12,619 nt of DNA. It comes from BCD1 sp965230565. GTDB taxonomy: Bacteria; Bacteroidota; Bacteroidia; Chitinophagales; Saprospiraceae. The stretch is from positions 1 to 12,619 of the forward strand of contig CBDDLH010000013.1 in NCBI GenBank assembly GCA_965230565.1, given 5' to 3'. Shown here in pieces: positions 6,338-12,619 of the stretch. Below the pieces are notes generated by a model. The model was not told the origin of the DNA. It saw nothing but the letters and a program-made list of their open reading frames with translations, and did no database searches. The translations under genes and the position numbers were made by a program. Numbering within the stretch: position 1 is the stretch's first letter; each line of letters begins with the position of its first letter.

Positions 6338-8464
6338 TTACCTTTCCACAACAAATGGGTATGTAACCACTTGTTCACTTGTCTTAAATACACATAGATA
6401 ATATCCGGGCGCTAAATTCCAATCCGTGATCTGATAACTTTCCTGGTATTCGCCCTGTGTACATTGTTTGTTCTCAAGGATTGCTATTCGTTTCCCTTCT
6501 ACGTCCCATACTTCAATCTGAATATGAGCAGAATTTTCCATAAACCACTTAAGGTTTAACGCAGTACTAACGGGATTAGGGAAAATAGTGGCGTCTATCG
6601 TTAAGTGGTTTAAGTCAGATGTCGGAGATGAGAGGTCCATTCCAATTAAGATGTTTTCAGTTCCATTCAGATTGTAAGCCATTTCAAAAACACCATCATT
6701 ATCGATATCAAACAATGCTTTTGTGCCGGTATTGATATTAGCTCCGGCATCCGTAGTCCAGTTAAACCCTGCGACATTGAAATGATTTCCCAACCCTGCA
6801 CCGGAATCATAATCAATTGCACCATTGAGGCCATCAAAAATGACGATTCGTGGGTTGTGTGCAGGAGAGGTAGTCGTATGTTCGAGGAAAACCAATTCTT
6901 TTTGAGCATCTCCATCCATATTTTCCGTCCCAATGAGCACAAAAGTACTGAGCGCATTGACGGAAAATTTGGTGGAGATGGAACTTCCGTTAAAATCTAA
7001 GACCTCATTAAATTGTCCGTTTCGATTGTAGGCTAATTCGAAAATGCCGTCGTTATCAATATCGTGTAGCGCATTTGTGCCTGTGTTGATATTTGATCCG
7101 GAGTCCGTAGTCCAGTTAAACCCTGCGACGTTGAAATGATTTCCCAACCCTGCACCGGAATCATAATCAATTGCACCATTGAGGCCATCAAAAATGACGA
7201 TTCGTGGGTTGTGTGCAGGAGAGGTAGTCGTATGTTCGAGGAAAACCAATTCTTTTTGAGCATCGCCATCCATATTCTCCGTCCCAATGAGCACAAAAGT
7301 ACTGAGTGCGTTGACGGAAAATTTAGTGGAGATGGAACTTCCGTTAAAGTCTAAGACCTCATTAAATTGTCCGTTTCGATTATAGGCTAATTCGAAAATG
7401 CCGTCGTTATCAATATCGTGTAGCGCATTTGTGCCTGTGTTGATATTTGATCCGGAGTCCGTAGTCCAGTTAAACCCTGCGACGTTGAAATGATTTCCCA
7501 ACCCTGCACCGGAATCATAATCAATTGCACCATTGAGGCCATCAAAAATGACGATTCGTGGGTTGTGTGCAGGAGAGGTAGTCGTATGTTCGAGGAAAAC
7601 CAATTCTTTTTGAGCATCGCCATCCATATTCTCCGCCCCAATGAGCACAAAAGTACTGAGTGCGTTGACGGAAAATTTAGTGGAGATGGAACTTCCGTTA
7701 AAGTCTAAGACCTCATTAAATTGTCCGTTTCGATTGTAGGCTAATTCGAAAATGCCGTCGTTATCAATATCGTGTAGCGCATTTGTGCCTGTGTTGATAT
7801 TTGATCCGGAGTCCGTAGTCCAGTTAAACCCTGCGACGTTGAAATGATTTCCCAACCCTGCACCGGAATCATAATCAATTGCACCATTGAGGCCATCAAA
7901 AATGACGATTCGTGGATTGTGTGCAGGAGAGGTAGTCGTATGCTCAAGGAAAACCAATTCTTTTTGAGTATCTCCATCCATATTCTCCGCACCGATAAGT
8001 ACAAAGGTATTCATGGAGTTGACAGAAAACAAGATGGCTATGGCATTTCCATTATATCCAAGCACTTCGTTAAACTGTCCGTTTCGGTTATAAATCAATT
8101 CAAAAATGCCGTCGTTGTCAATGTCGTGTAGCGCATTTGTGCCTGTACTGATATTAGCTCCAGAGTCAGTAGTCCAGTTAAAACCTGCAATATTAAAGTG
8201 ATTCCCTAATCCGGCACCGCTATCATATTCGATAGCACCGGAAAGACCATCAAGGATAACTATTCGAGGATTGTGAGTTGGGGAAGTACCAGAATGTTCC
8301 AGGAATACCAGTTCTTTTTGTGTATCACCGTCCATGTTTTCAGAGCCGATCAACACAAAAGAATTTAATGCATTGACCGACCATAGCTCATGGATTGTCT
8401 GTGCAGAAAGGAAGGTTGAGAAAAGCAAGCAAAAAATAAGGGCAGGAGTACTTTTTAATTTCAT
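6338..8464 (-). CDS. Secreted FG-GAP-like repeat protein with T9SS sorting domain
   Basis: 708 residues. An N-terminal signal peptide (about 1-21, ending FLSAQ) is followed by five 118-residue repeats starting at residues 28, 146, 264, 382 and 500. Each repeat holds two acidic loops of calcium-binding type, NMDGD(x)QKEL and DIDNDGIFEL, plus a PRIVIFDGLNGAIDYDSG segment, so each unit looks like two FG-GAP/VCBS-style propeller blades, ten in all. Residues 618-708 form the type IX secretion sorting domain (IFPNPV at 627-632, LAPGYYLCVF at 684-693). The protein is therefore expected to cross the outer membrane and be released or anchored at the surface. The ligand is unknown; adhesion is a guess based on similar repeat proteins. 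It is probably transcribed alone, with terminators on both sides. Confidence 0.88.
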   Translation of the reverse strand: MKLKSTPALIFCLLFSTFLSAQTIHELWSVNALNSFVLIGSENMDGDTQKELVFLEHSGTSPTHNPRIVILDGLSGAIEYDSGAGLGNHFNIAGFNWTTDSGANISTGTNALHDIDNDGIFELIYNRNGQFNEVLGYNGNAIAILFSVNSMNTFVLIGAENMDGDTQKELVFLEHTTTSPAHNPRIVIFDGLNGAIDYDSGAGLGNHFNVAGFNWTTDSGSNINTGTNALHDIDNDGIFELAYNRNGQFNEVLDFNGSSISTKFSVNALSTFVLIGAENMDGDAQKELVFLEHTTTSPAHNPRIVIFDGLNGAIDYDSGAGLGNHFNVAGFNWTTDSGSNINTGTNALHDIDNDGIFELAYNRNGQFNEVLDFNGSSISTKFSVNALSTFVLIGTENMDGDAQKELVFLEHTTTSPAHNPRIVIFDGLNGAIDYDSGAGLGNHFNVAGFNWTTDSGSNINTGTNALHDIDNDGIFELAYNRNGQFNEVLDFNGSSISTKFSVNALSTFVLIGTENMDGDAQKELVFLEHTTTSPAHNPRIVIFDGLNGAIDYDSGAGLGNHFNVAGFNWTTDAGANINTGTKALFDIDNDGVFEMAYNLNGTENILIGMDLSSPTSDLNHLTIDATIFPNPVSTALNLKWFMENSAHIQIEVWDVEGKRIAILENKQCTQGEYQESYQITDWNLAPGYYLCVFKTSEQVVTYPFVVER
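6614..8383 (-). repeat. Five tandem 354-bp coding repeats
   Basis: The repeat units on the - strand are about 8383-8030, 8029-7676, 7675-7322, 7321-6968 and 6967-6614, exactly 118 codons each with no indels. Units 3 and 4 differ by about four bases over 354 when compared by eye. Unit 1 is clearly diverged, and unit 5 decays after the second acidic loop (about the last 20 residues). The near-identity at synonymous positions points to recent duplication or gene conversion. Confidence 0.9.
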
Positions 8465-8593
8465 GATGGAAGGGTTTAAATATTTATAATTGAATCTTTG
8501 TAATTATATCCGATTATTTGATAAATGTTACCCTGTTTTTCGAGGTATTCGGTTTTTGTTTTGGTGTATAAAAAGGACTTCAGGTGGTCAAAA

Positions 8594-8633
8594 AAAAAGC
8601 CGGAACCTGATGTCAATCAAGTTCCGGCTTTTT
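8594..8633 (-). terminator. Terminator hairpin after the DUF3078 gene
   Basis: AAAAAGCCGGAAC (8594-8606) pairs perfectly with 8621-8633. After one mismatch the stem continues for 4 bp (8608-8611 with 8616-8619) around a 4-base loop. On the - strand the stem ends in GGC followed by a run of nine T, a textbook Rho-independent terminator. The stem shares GCCGGAACCTG with the terminator of the neighbouring repeat-protein gene. Confidence 0.88.
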
Positions 8634-8634
8634 A

Positions 8635-8665
8635 GAAATACTATTTTTCTCAAAAATAGTATTTC
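8635..8665 (-). repeat. AT-rich perfect hairpin (copy B)
   Basis: GAAATACTATTTTT (8635-8648) and its complement (8652-8665) form a 14-bp stem with a 3-base loop, 16 bases beyond the DUF3078 stop codon and immediately before the GC-rich terminator. The arms are identical to those of the hairpin at 6304-6336, only the loop and outermost pair differing. The paired order (AT hairpin then GC terminator) is the same in both places. Confidence 0.75.
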
Positions 8666-8681
8666 CTGGGAAAGTATCCCT

Positions 8682-9695
8682 TTAAAATGTAACGTTGTAC
8701 TTAAGCAAAAATTGCTCTGTAATACTTGCTCTGCGACCTACTCCGTTTACGCCGTTTGGTGCGTCGTAGTCTGTGACCTGTACTTTCACATCATGGTCGT
8801 AGAAGACATTCAGTGTGATGGCTGCCTGCAGACCTTTGAAGATGTTGAACCCGATCTCATTTACCCAGTCAACGTCAATGTTCTGAGGTTCCATTTTGTA
8901 GTTGGAGAATAAGGCAAGTCCTGAGGTATAAACGAGTCTGTCTTCCAGGAATTTATTGGAGTAATTCACTCTTGCCAGTGCACCAAGCGCGCTGAAAATA
9001 TTTTCACCAACAGGGTTACCATGAACGTTTAAGGCAGCAATTTCGTCTTCCGAAACAACGATCCATTTTGCACCGATGGGAGAAAAGTAAACCGACAGAT
9101 TATCAGACACTTTATAGTCCAGTCCGGCAGACAAGGTAATTACTGCCGGTGAGAACAATTTTGACTGTAAAACAGCTGTTCCGTTTCCGGAGATATCGGA
9201 GAGAAAGTTCCCGGGGTATTGATCAGTACCGTTATAGGTAGGGGTAAGCTGGCTCATGAATGATAAGTCAGCCGCTACAAAAATTTTGGATCCTTCTTTA
9301 AGCGCATATCCTGCTTTAGAGTTAAACCTCAATTCATCGATAGCTTTTTGGAAGGGTATTTTGGTGTCTGAGCCCTGGGCAATAACTCCGGAACCCAGTC
9401 TTTGGAGACCAAGCTGCCAGGAAGCAACGTTATCCCAGGCCAGGCGGTTTTTTTTGTGTTTGGCGAAGAAGTTGATGGCACCACCTAAACCTAGTCTGTT
9501 TTGACCTGCTCCCTGTTTAGGATTGATCTGTAGTAGCTGGGCAAAATCAAGTCCAAGTCCGGCACCCGTTTTCCATGCAGGTTCAGGTTTTTTGGCTTCC
9601 TCGGCGGCGGCAGGGGCATCCTGGGCCATAAGGTTGTTCGTGGTAGCTGAAAGCGTAACCATGAATACGATTAGCAGTAAAAGTGATTTTTTCAT
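8682..9695 (-). CDS. DUF3078 family predicted outer-membrane protein
   Basis: 337 residues. Residues 1-24 are a signal peptide (KKSLLLLIVFMVTLSA, probable cleavage after LMAQ), followed by a short Ala/Glu/Pro linker. The rest is rich in alternating hydrophobic strands with aromatic ends, such as WKTGAGLGLDFAQ, WDNVASWQLGLQ and ITLSAGLDYKVSDNLSVYFSP. The C-terminus LLKYNVTF ends in phenylalanine like the assembly signal of outer-membrane beta-barrels. The layout fits the DUF3078 family found in Bacteroidota, whose function is not established. A barrel is inferred from strand pattern. It starts 112 bases downstream of the channel gene; I see no strong terminator in that gap, so some read-through from the sigma operon is possible. 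Its own 3' end carries the AT hairpin plus terminator. Confidence 0.85.
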   Translation of the reverse strand: MKKSLLLLIVFMVTLSATTNNLMAQDAPAAAEEAKKPEPAWKTGAGLGLDFAQLLQINPKQGAGQNRLGLGGAINFFAKHKKNRLAWDNVASWQLGLQRLGSGVIAQGSDTKIPFQKAIDELRFNSKAGYALKEGSKIFVAADLSFMSQLTPTYNGTDQYPGNFLSDISGNGTAVLQSKLFSPAVITLSAGLDYKVSDNLSVYFSPIGAKWIVVSEDEIAALNVHGNPVGENIFSALGALARVNYSNKFLEDRLVYTSGLALFSNYKMEPQNIDVDWVNEIGFNIFKGLQAAITLNVFYDHDVKVQVTDYDAPNGVNGVGRRASITEQFLLKYNVTF

Positions 9696-9807
9696 TCTTG
9701 TAACGTTTTTTAACCAGGAAGAAAGTGTTTTCCCTTACAAAAGAGCAGCGCATCACTCTCTGTCCCGGAATAGGTTAATGTAGATTTTTACTTAAAAGAA
9801 ATGTGTT

Positions 9808-10638
9808 TTACGAATTTTTAAATATTTCTACTTTCTCAGACATGAGTTTGCTGAGCGGGATGATTATTTCTCTGTCTTCCGTTTCCAAAGTGAAGGTAGT
9901 ACCTTCGATACTCTTAACGGTACCGATAGTATCTTCTATCCGGATGGTTTGCCCAACTGCGATCTTTTCTTTATTGTAAAAAGAGGACAGCATACTGGCC
10001 ATCAGGCCCCGGGAAGCTATTCCGTATCCAAGTGCAAATGCCAGGACAACTCCTCCTAAAACAATGGAGATGTTGTTTTCAATGAAATCAGTTTGAAGGT
10101 CAGCTTGTTTCAGACTGATCATAATGATATTGAGAAACAGGAAATAAAAGGCCACATTGGATATCAGTTTTGATGCCGGAATGGCCAGGGATTCACAGGC
10201 AGTATATACTGCTTTTTTCAACATATCTGCCAAAACAACTCCTATGATCAATACCAGGAGAGCCATAAGTAACTTAGGAATGTAGTTCATAAAGCTCGTC
10301 ATGAGATCCGAAATGGCTTTCATGCCTAATACTTCAGTGGCTGCCATGATGAAAATGAACAGCATGAGGTAATAAACGATCTTAGACAACATCGTGCTCG
10401 GAATGATCCTGATATTGGAGTTGTAAACAACTTCGATTTGATTTAATTTTTCGGCAAGTTTATCAATGCCAATTGCACCAAGGAATTTCTTTAACAATTT
10501 AGCTACAAGCTTGGCGAGTAGCCATCCTATGAAAAATACTGCAAGCGCCCCCACGAGGTTTGGAAGAATGCCTGCGAGATTTGATAATTGTTCTTGTAAA
10601 ATACCTAAGACTGAAAATGCTTTTTCTGCTTCTTCCAT
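9808..10638 (-). CDS. Short MscS-type mechanosensitive channel protein
   Basis: 276 residues with five predicted membrane helices (about 25-46, 86-103, 118-140, 160-178, 188-208). Two of them begin related segments, PNLVGALAVFFIGWLLAKLV (26-45) and PKLLMALLVLIIGVVLADML (121-140), the duplicated conserved-TM-helix arrangement known in this family. The last helix and SRGLMASMLSSFYNK resemble the MscS pore helix TM3. Residues 222-275 (GQTIRIEDTIGTVKSIEGTT to IIIPLSKLM) are the MscS beta domain. The protein stops right after that domain, so the alpha/beta cage of E. coli MscS is missing. Such channels open under membrane tension and release solutes after osmotic downshift. It is the third gene of the sigma-factor cluster, 43 bases after the 98-residue protein gene. 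Confidence 0.85.
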   Translation of the reverse strand: MEEAEKAFSVLGILQEQLSNLAGILPNLVGALAVFFIGWLLAKLVAKLLKKFLGAIGIDKLAEKLNQIEVVYNSNIRIIPSTMLSKIVYYLMLFIFIMAATEVLGMKAISDLMTSFMNYIPKLLMALLVLIIGVVLADMLKKAVYTACESLAIPASKLISNVAFYFLFLNIIMISLKQADLQTDFIENNISIVLGGVVLAFALGYGIASRGLMASMLSSFYNKEKIAVGQTIRIEDTIGTVKSIEGTTFTLETEDREIIIPLSKLMSEKVEIFKNS

Positions 10639-10681
10639 TTCAAGTAGTAGTTATAATATGGTTGTTTTAAATATGTGGTGT

Positions 10682-10978
10682 TTATCTAATGTTGTTAATA
10701 TCGTTAGAGTCCCCGGGGCCTTTGCCTTTATCCGGAGATATTTTTCCGGAGGCAGGGTCCTTTCGCTTCTCTCCGGGTTTTTTCCCGGATTCTGGTGAGT
10801 TGCCTCCTGAAATGGCGATGAACATATCAACTACCCTCGGAAGATATACGTCGATGACATCTCCGATAAAACGGAAGGTAGACAAGGTTCCCGTCAGTTC
10901 TTTTTTCATGTTTTCCCCACCTCCTGAGGAGTAGTAATGCTCCTCCTGTTCTTCCTGAAGTTTTTGAAAATTATTCAT
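10682..10978 (-). CDS. Small conserved-looking protein between sigma factor and channel, unknown function
   Basis: 98 residues, no family recognised. The N-terminus (1-27) is Gln/Glu-rich and polar. The middle (29-57, containing STFRFIGDVIDVYLPRVVDM) is an amphipathic to moderately hydrophobic helix-forming stretch without an obvious full membrane span. The tail (60-98) is low-complexity Lys/Gly/Pro/Asp/Ser and probably disordered. It starts 11 bases after the sigma-factor stop and ends 43 bases before the channel gene, so all three are likely on one mRNA. In many ECF loci this position holds an anti-sigma factor, but no zinc motif or clear transmembrane helix is present, so that role is only a hypothesis. 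A membrane-associated partner of the channel is an alternative. Confidence 0.75.
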   Translation of the reverse strand: MNNFQKLQEEQEEHYYSSGGGENMKKELTGTLSTFRFIGDVIDVYLPRVVDMFIAISGGNSPESGKKPGEKRKDPASGKISPDKGKGPGDSNDINNIR

Positions 10979-10989
10979 CAGTTTTAGTT

Positions 10990-11541
10990 TTAAGGCATCG
11001 TAGCGAAAAGCTCTGATTTTAATATTTTAGCTTTTTCCTTCGCACGTTTAATTCTCATTTTTACTGCACTTTCGGTTTTCTCAAGTGTCTCAGAAATCTC
11101 CTTGATGGACATTCCATCCTGGTATTTCATCAACAGTATTGCTGTATCATCCGGAGGCATTTCACTGAGCACTTTTTTTAGTTGCTCAACCTCCAGTTCC
11201 AGCAGTTCTTCATCTGGCACGTCGTCCATTACATCCGGTGCTTTTTCAATATCCTCTGTGAAGATATCTTTTTGCTTTTTTGTTCTGCGGATGTAGTCAA
11301 TACAGTAGTTATAGGTGATAGAGTATATCCAGGTGGAAAATCTTGATTTTCCACTGAATTTTGCAAGGTTTAGAAAGATTTTAGTGAATATTTCCTGTGT
11401 AGCATCTTGTGCCAGTGCTTCGTCTCTAAGCATTGAGATACACTTACTGTAGATCTTACCGGCGTATCTTTCATACAGGATCGTGAAGCATTGAGATGCC
11501 TGGGTTTCAAGGTAAGAATGGATGACATTCATGTCTTCCAT
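10990..11541 (-). CDS. ECF RNA polymerase sigma factor (sigma-70 family)
   Basis: 183 residues from the ATG at 11541. It directs RNA polymerase to a specific promoter set. Region 2 spans about residues 18-88, with the core-binding stretch ALAQDATQEIFTKIFLNLAK and the -10-recognition helix FSTWIYSITYNYCIDYIRR. An acidic linker follows (about 92-115), then region 4 (about 118-172) with the helix-turn-helix SIKEISETLEKTESAVKMRI. The frame extends to a TTG at 11574, but the extra residues look unrelated to the family; an ATG at 11532 is also possible. AAAGGA directly precedes the 11541 ATG and would be better spaced for the 11532 one. No anti-sigma gene of a standard type is adjacent. The next genes are a 98-residue protein and a mechanosensitive channel, suggesting envelope or osmotic control. 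Confidence 0.92.
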   Translation of the reverse strand: MEDMNVIHSYLETQASQCFTILYERYAGKIYSKCISMLRDEALAQDATQEIFTKIFLNLAKFSGKSRFSTWIYSITYNYCIDYIRRTKKQKDIFTEDIEKAPDVMDDVPDEELLELEVEQLKKVLSEMPPDDTAILLMKYQDGMSIKEISETLEKTESAVKMRIKRAKEKAKILKSELFATMP

Positions 11542-11600
11542 TCCTTTATTACATGTTATTTCCGACGCTTGCAAATCTTGTAAATTTGATGAATAACATT

Positions 11601-11608
11601 CGAAAATA
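11601..11608 (-). promoter_or_regulatory. Possible -7 element for the sigma/channel operon
   Basis: On the - strand this reads TATTTTCG, one mismatch from the Bacteroidota consensus TAnnTTTG, about 60 bases before the sigma-factor start. No -33 element is convincing, and if the operon is autoregulated by its own ECF factor the true promoter may look different. The rest of the 194-base gap (11575-11768) is AT-rich, without a GC-rich terminator for the upstream methyltransferase gene. Confidence 0.2.
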
Positions 11609-11768
11609 CGTCAAGTCGGAACCATTGTAATTGCTCTTATGACGTAAATTTTTCGAAAAGGTACACAATTCTGGCAAAAAAAATTAAGAAATTTTTAACA
11701 AAAGTAAAGAGGGTAGGATTAGGGCTTTTTTGTCTGGCACTAAGATATTAAATAATATAATTATTCGA

Positions 11769-12619
11769 TTAGTTCTGCCCCGAAATAAGCAGGCAATGGC
11801 TTATGGCCAATGCTTCCGGGGAAGACGCTTTAAATTTTTCATGTATTTTCAGGTTTTCTAATAGTTTGGGATTTCCATCGCGGGTAATGGTTTTTAAGAG
11901 GTTAAGATCAAGTTTTTTGTAAAGGTCTACATAATCGGGAAATCTCCACCTGTTTTGCGGCTGCACACTGTTATCAATGATATTCCACTGCTTATCTGAG
12001 AATTTGAGGAAATTATAAATGGTTATGGATTTGTCGAAATGGGCAAAATGATCTGACATGTCCACGAAATGAGACATAATTCCTGTTGGTTTACATACTC
12101 TATTAAATTCGAGCAGTAGTTCCTTCAGGATTTCCGGGTAGACGTGTTCAAATGTATTGTTAGAATGGATCAGGTCAATGGAGTTCTTTTCAAGGTTTAG
12201 CTGTCGGGCATCCTGGACGGAGTAAATTATGTTGAGTTTAGCTAGCATGGCTTCAAAACTCAGTTTATCTGAATTTTGGTGGATTTTTTTCAATGTTTCC
12301 AGGCGGTCGGGGAGGGGAGTGATGTAATTTTCAACTTTTCCCTTGGCTAATTGAAAAATGAACATTTCCAGGGTTGTTTTAAGCCTGTCCTTATCACAAA
12401 GGTTACTTATATCAACGGTATGGATGATTTCAGCTCCGGAGAGGAACATACTGATGGGAACGACGGGATACCAACCGGTGCCTAATTCAAGGGTTTTGAG
12501 TCCTTCCAAGGATTTGATATACGTTTTTGCCGCATCAATATGGTCTGTAGCGTGTGATAATCTGTCAAAGAAGTATTCTTCAGTAAGGAAAACGCCTTTG
12601 GTAATATACTTTTGGAAGA
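11769..12619 (-). CDS. SAM-dependent methyltransferase, class I (5' end beyond window)
   Basis: At least 282 residues are visible; the frame is open to the right edge, so the N-terminus is outside. A TTG at 12509 could be taken as a start, but 36 in-frame codons upstream of it (ending DAAKTYIKS) read like continuous protein and lead directly into motif I, so I treat it as internal. Motif I is LKTLELGTGW, with IHTVDIS as the acidic strand 2. QDARQLNLEKNSIDLIHSNN then FEHV is the Methyltransf_11-type strand 4 region, and EFNRVCKPTGIM is motif III. The substrate cannot be told; similar proteins occur in surface-glycan gene clusters, but no glycosyltransferase is in view. It ends about 230 bases upstream of the sigma factor on the same strand. 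Confidence 0.8.
   Translation of the reverse strand, partial: FQKYITKGVFLTEEYFFDRLSHATDHIDAAKTYIKSLEGLKTLELGTGWYPVVPISMFLSGAEIIHTVDISNLCDKDRLKTTLEMFIFQLAKGKVENYITPLPDRLETLKKIHQNSDKLSFEAMLAKLNIIYSVQDARQLNLEKNSIDLIHSNNTFEHVYPEILKELLLEFNRVCKPTGIMSHFVDMSDHFAHFDKSITIYNFLKFSDKQWNIIDNSVQPQNRWRFPDYVDLYKKLDLNLLKTITRDGNPKLLENLKIHEKFKASSPEALAISHCLLISGQN

Noticed and set aside
6667..8131. A ladder of open frames on both strands (72-96 codons) spaced 354 bases apart within the repeat gene
   Set aside because: They recur only because the coding repeat recurs; none has an independent start signal or family resemblance. They are shadows of the 708-residue gene.
6614..8383. Regular repeats as a possible CRISPR array
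   Set aside because: The unit is 354 bp, has no unique spacers, and is translated in one continuous frame.
11542..11574. N-terminal extension of the sigma factor from a TTG start
   Set aside because: ECF factors of this type start just before the conserved region 2; the extra residues look like leader DNA.
11676..11699. AT-only inverted repeat downstream of the methyltransferase as a terminator
   Set aside because: The stem is about 7 bp of pure A/T in an A/T-rich gap and is expected by chance; no GC-rich core is present.

Overview
The window looks like a chromosomal segment of a free-living Bacteroidota bacterium, plausibly close to Saprospiria/Lewinella-type lineages. The signs are a secreted protein with a type IX secretion (T9SS) C-terminal sorting domain, a DUF3078 outer-membrane protein, a CWC/DUF5522 cysteine-rich protein, a short LpxD-like acyltransferase, and start regions that mostly lack a Shine-Dalgarno sequence. 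The lineage call is inference from gene content, not from a phylogenetic marker.

Left part (1-2124): a small two-helix membrane protein and a cysteine-rich CWC/DUF5522 protein lie on the + strand. They converge with a tandem pair of Uma2-family (PD-(D/E)XK-like) genes on the - strand. About 200 bases (1924-2124) without a recognisable element separate the Uma2 pair from lpxD.

Middle (2125-5987): an LpxD-like N-acyltransferase lies downstream of a full-length DNA polymerase I gene (polA), both on the - strand. The polymerase keeps its 5' nuclease, proofreading and polymerase active-site residues. Upstream of polA is the only gene-free stretch over 300 bases (5988-6337). It holds a palindromic repeat flanked by a 6-bp direct repeat, a possible polA promoter, and the terminator/hairpin unit of the next gene.

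Repeat/envelope region (6338-9695): a secreted protein of 708 residues is built from five 118-residue repeats carrying acidic calcium-type loops, followed by a T9SS sorting domain. Next is a DUF3078 predicted outer-membrane beta-barrel. Each gene is followed by the same unusual two-part structure: an AT-rich perfect hairpin, then a GC-rich terminator hairpin.

Right part (9808-11541): an ECF sigma factor, an unrecognised 98-residue protein and a short MscS-type channel sit in close succession on the - strand, with gaps of 11 and 43 bases. They look like an operon and are the best candidate here for a little-described functional unit, possibly linking envelope tension or stress to transcription. 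At the right edge is a SAM-dependent methyltransferase whose reading frame continues past the window end.

Most of the window is ordinary core chromosome. I see no CRISPR array, transposase, integrase, tRNA or rRNA. The non-routine signals are the sigma/98-aa/channel cluster, the duplicated double-hairpin 3' ends, the near-identical 354-bp coding repeats and the mosaic Uma2 duplication.
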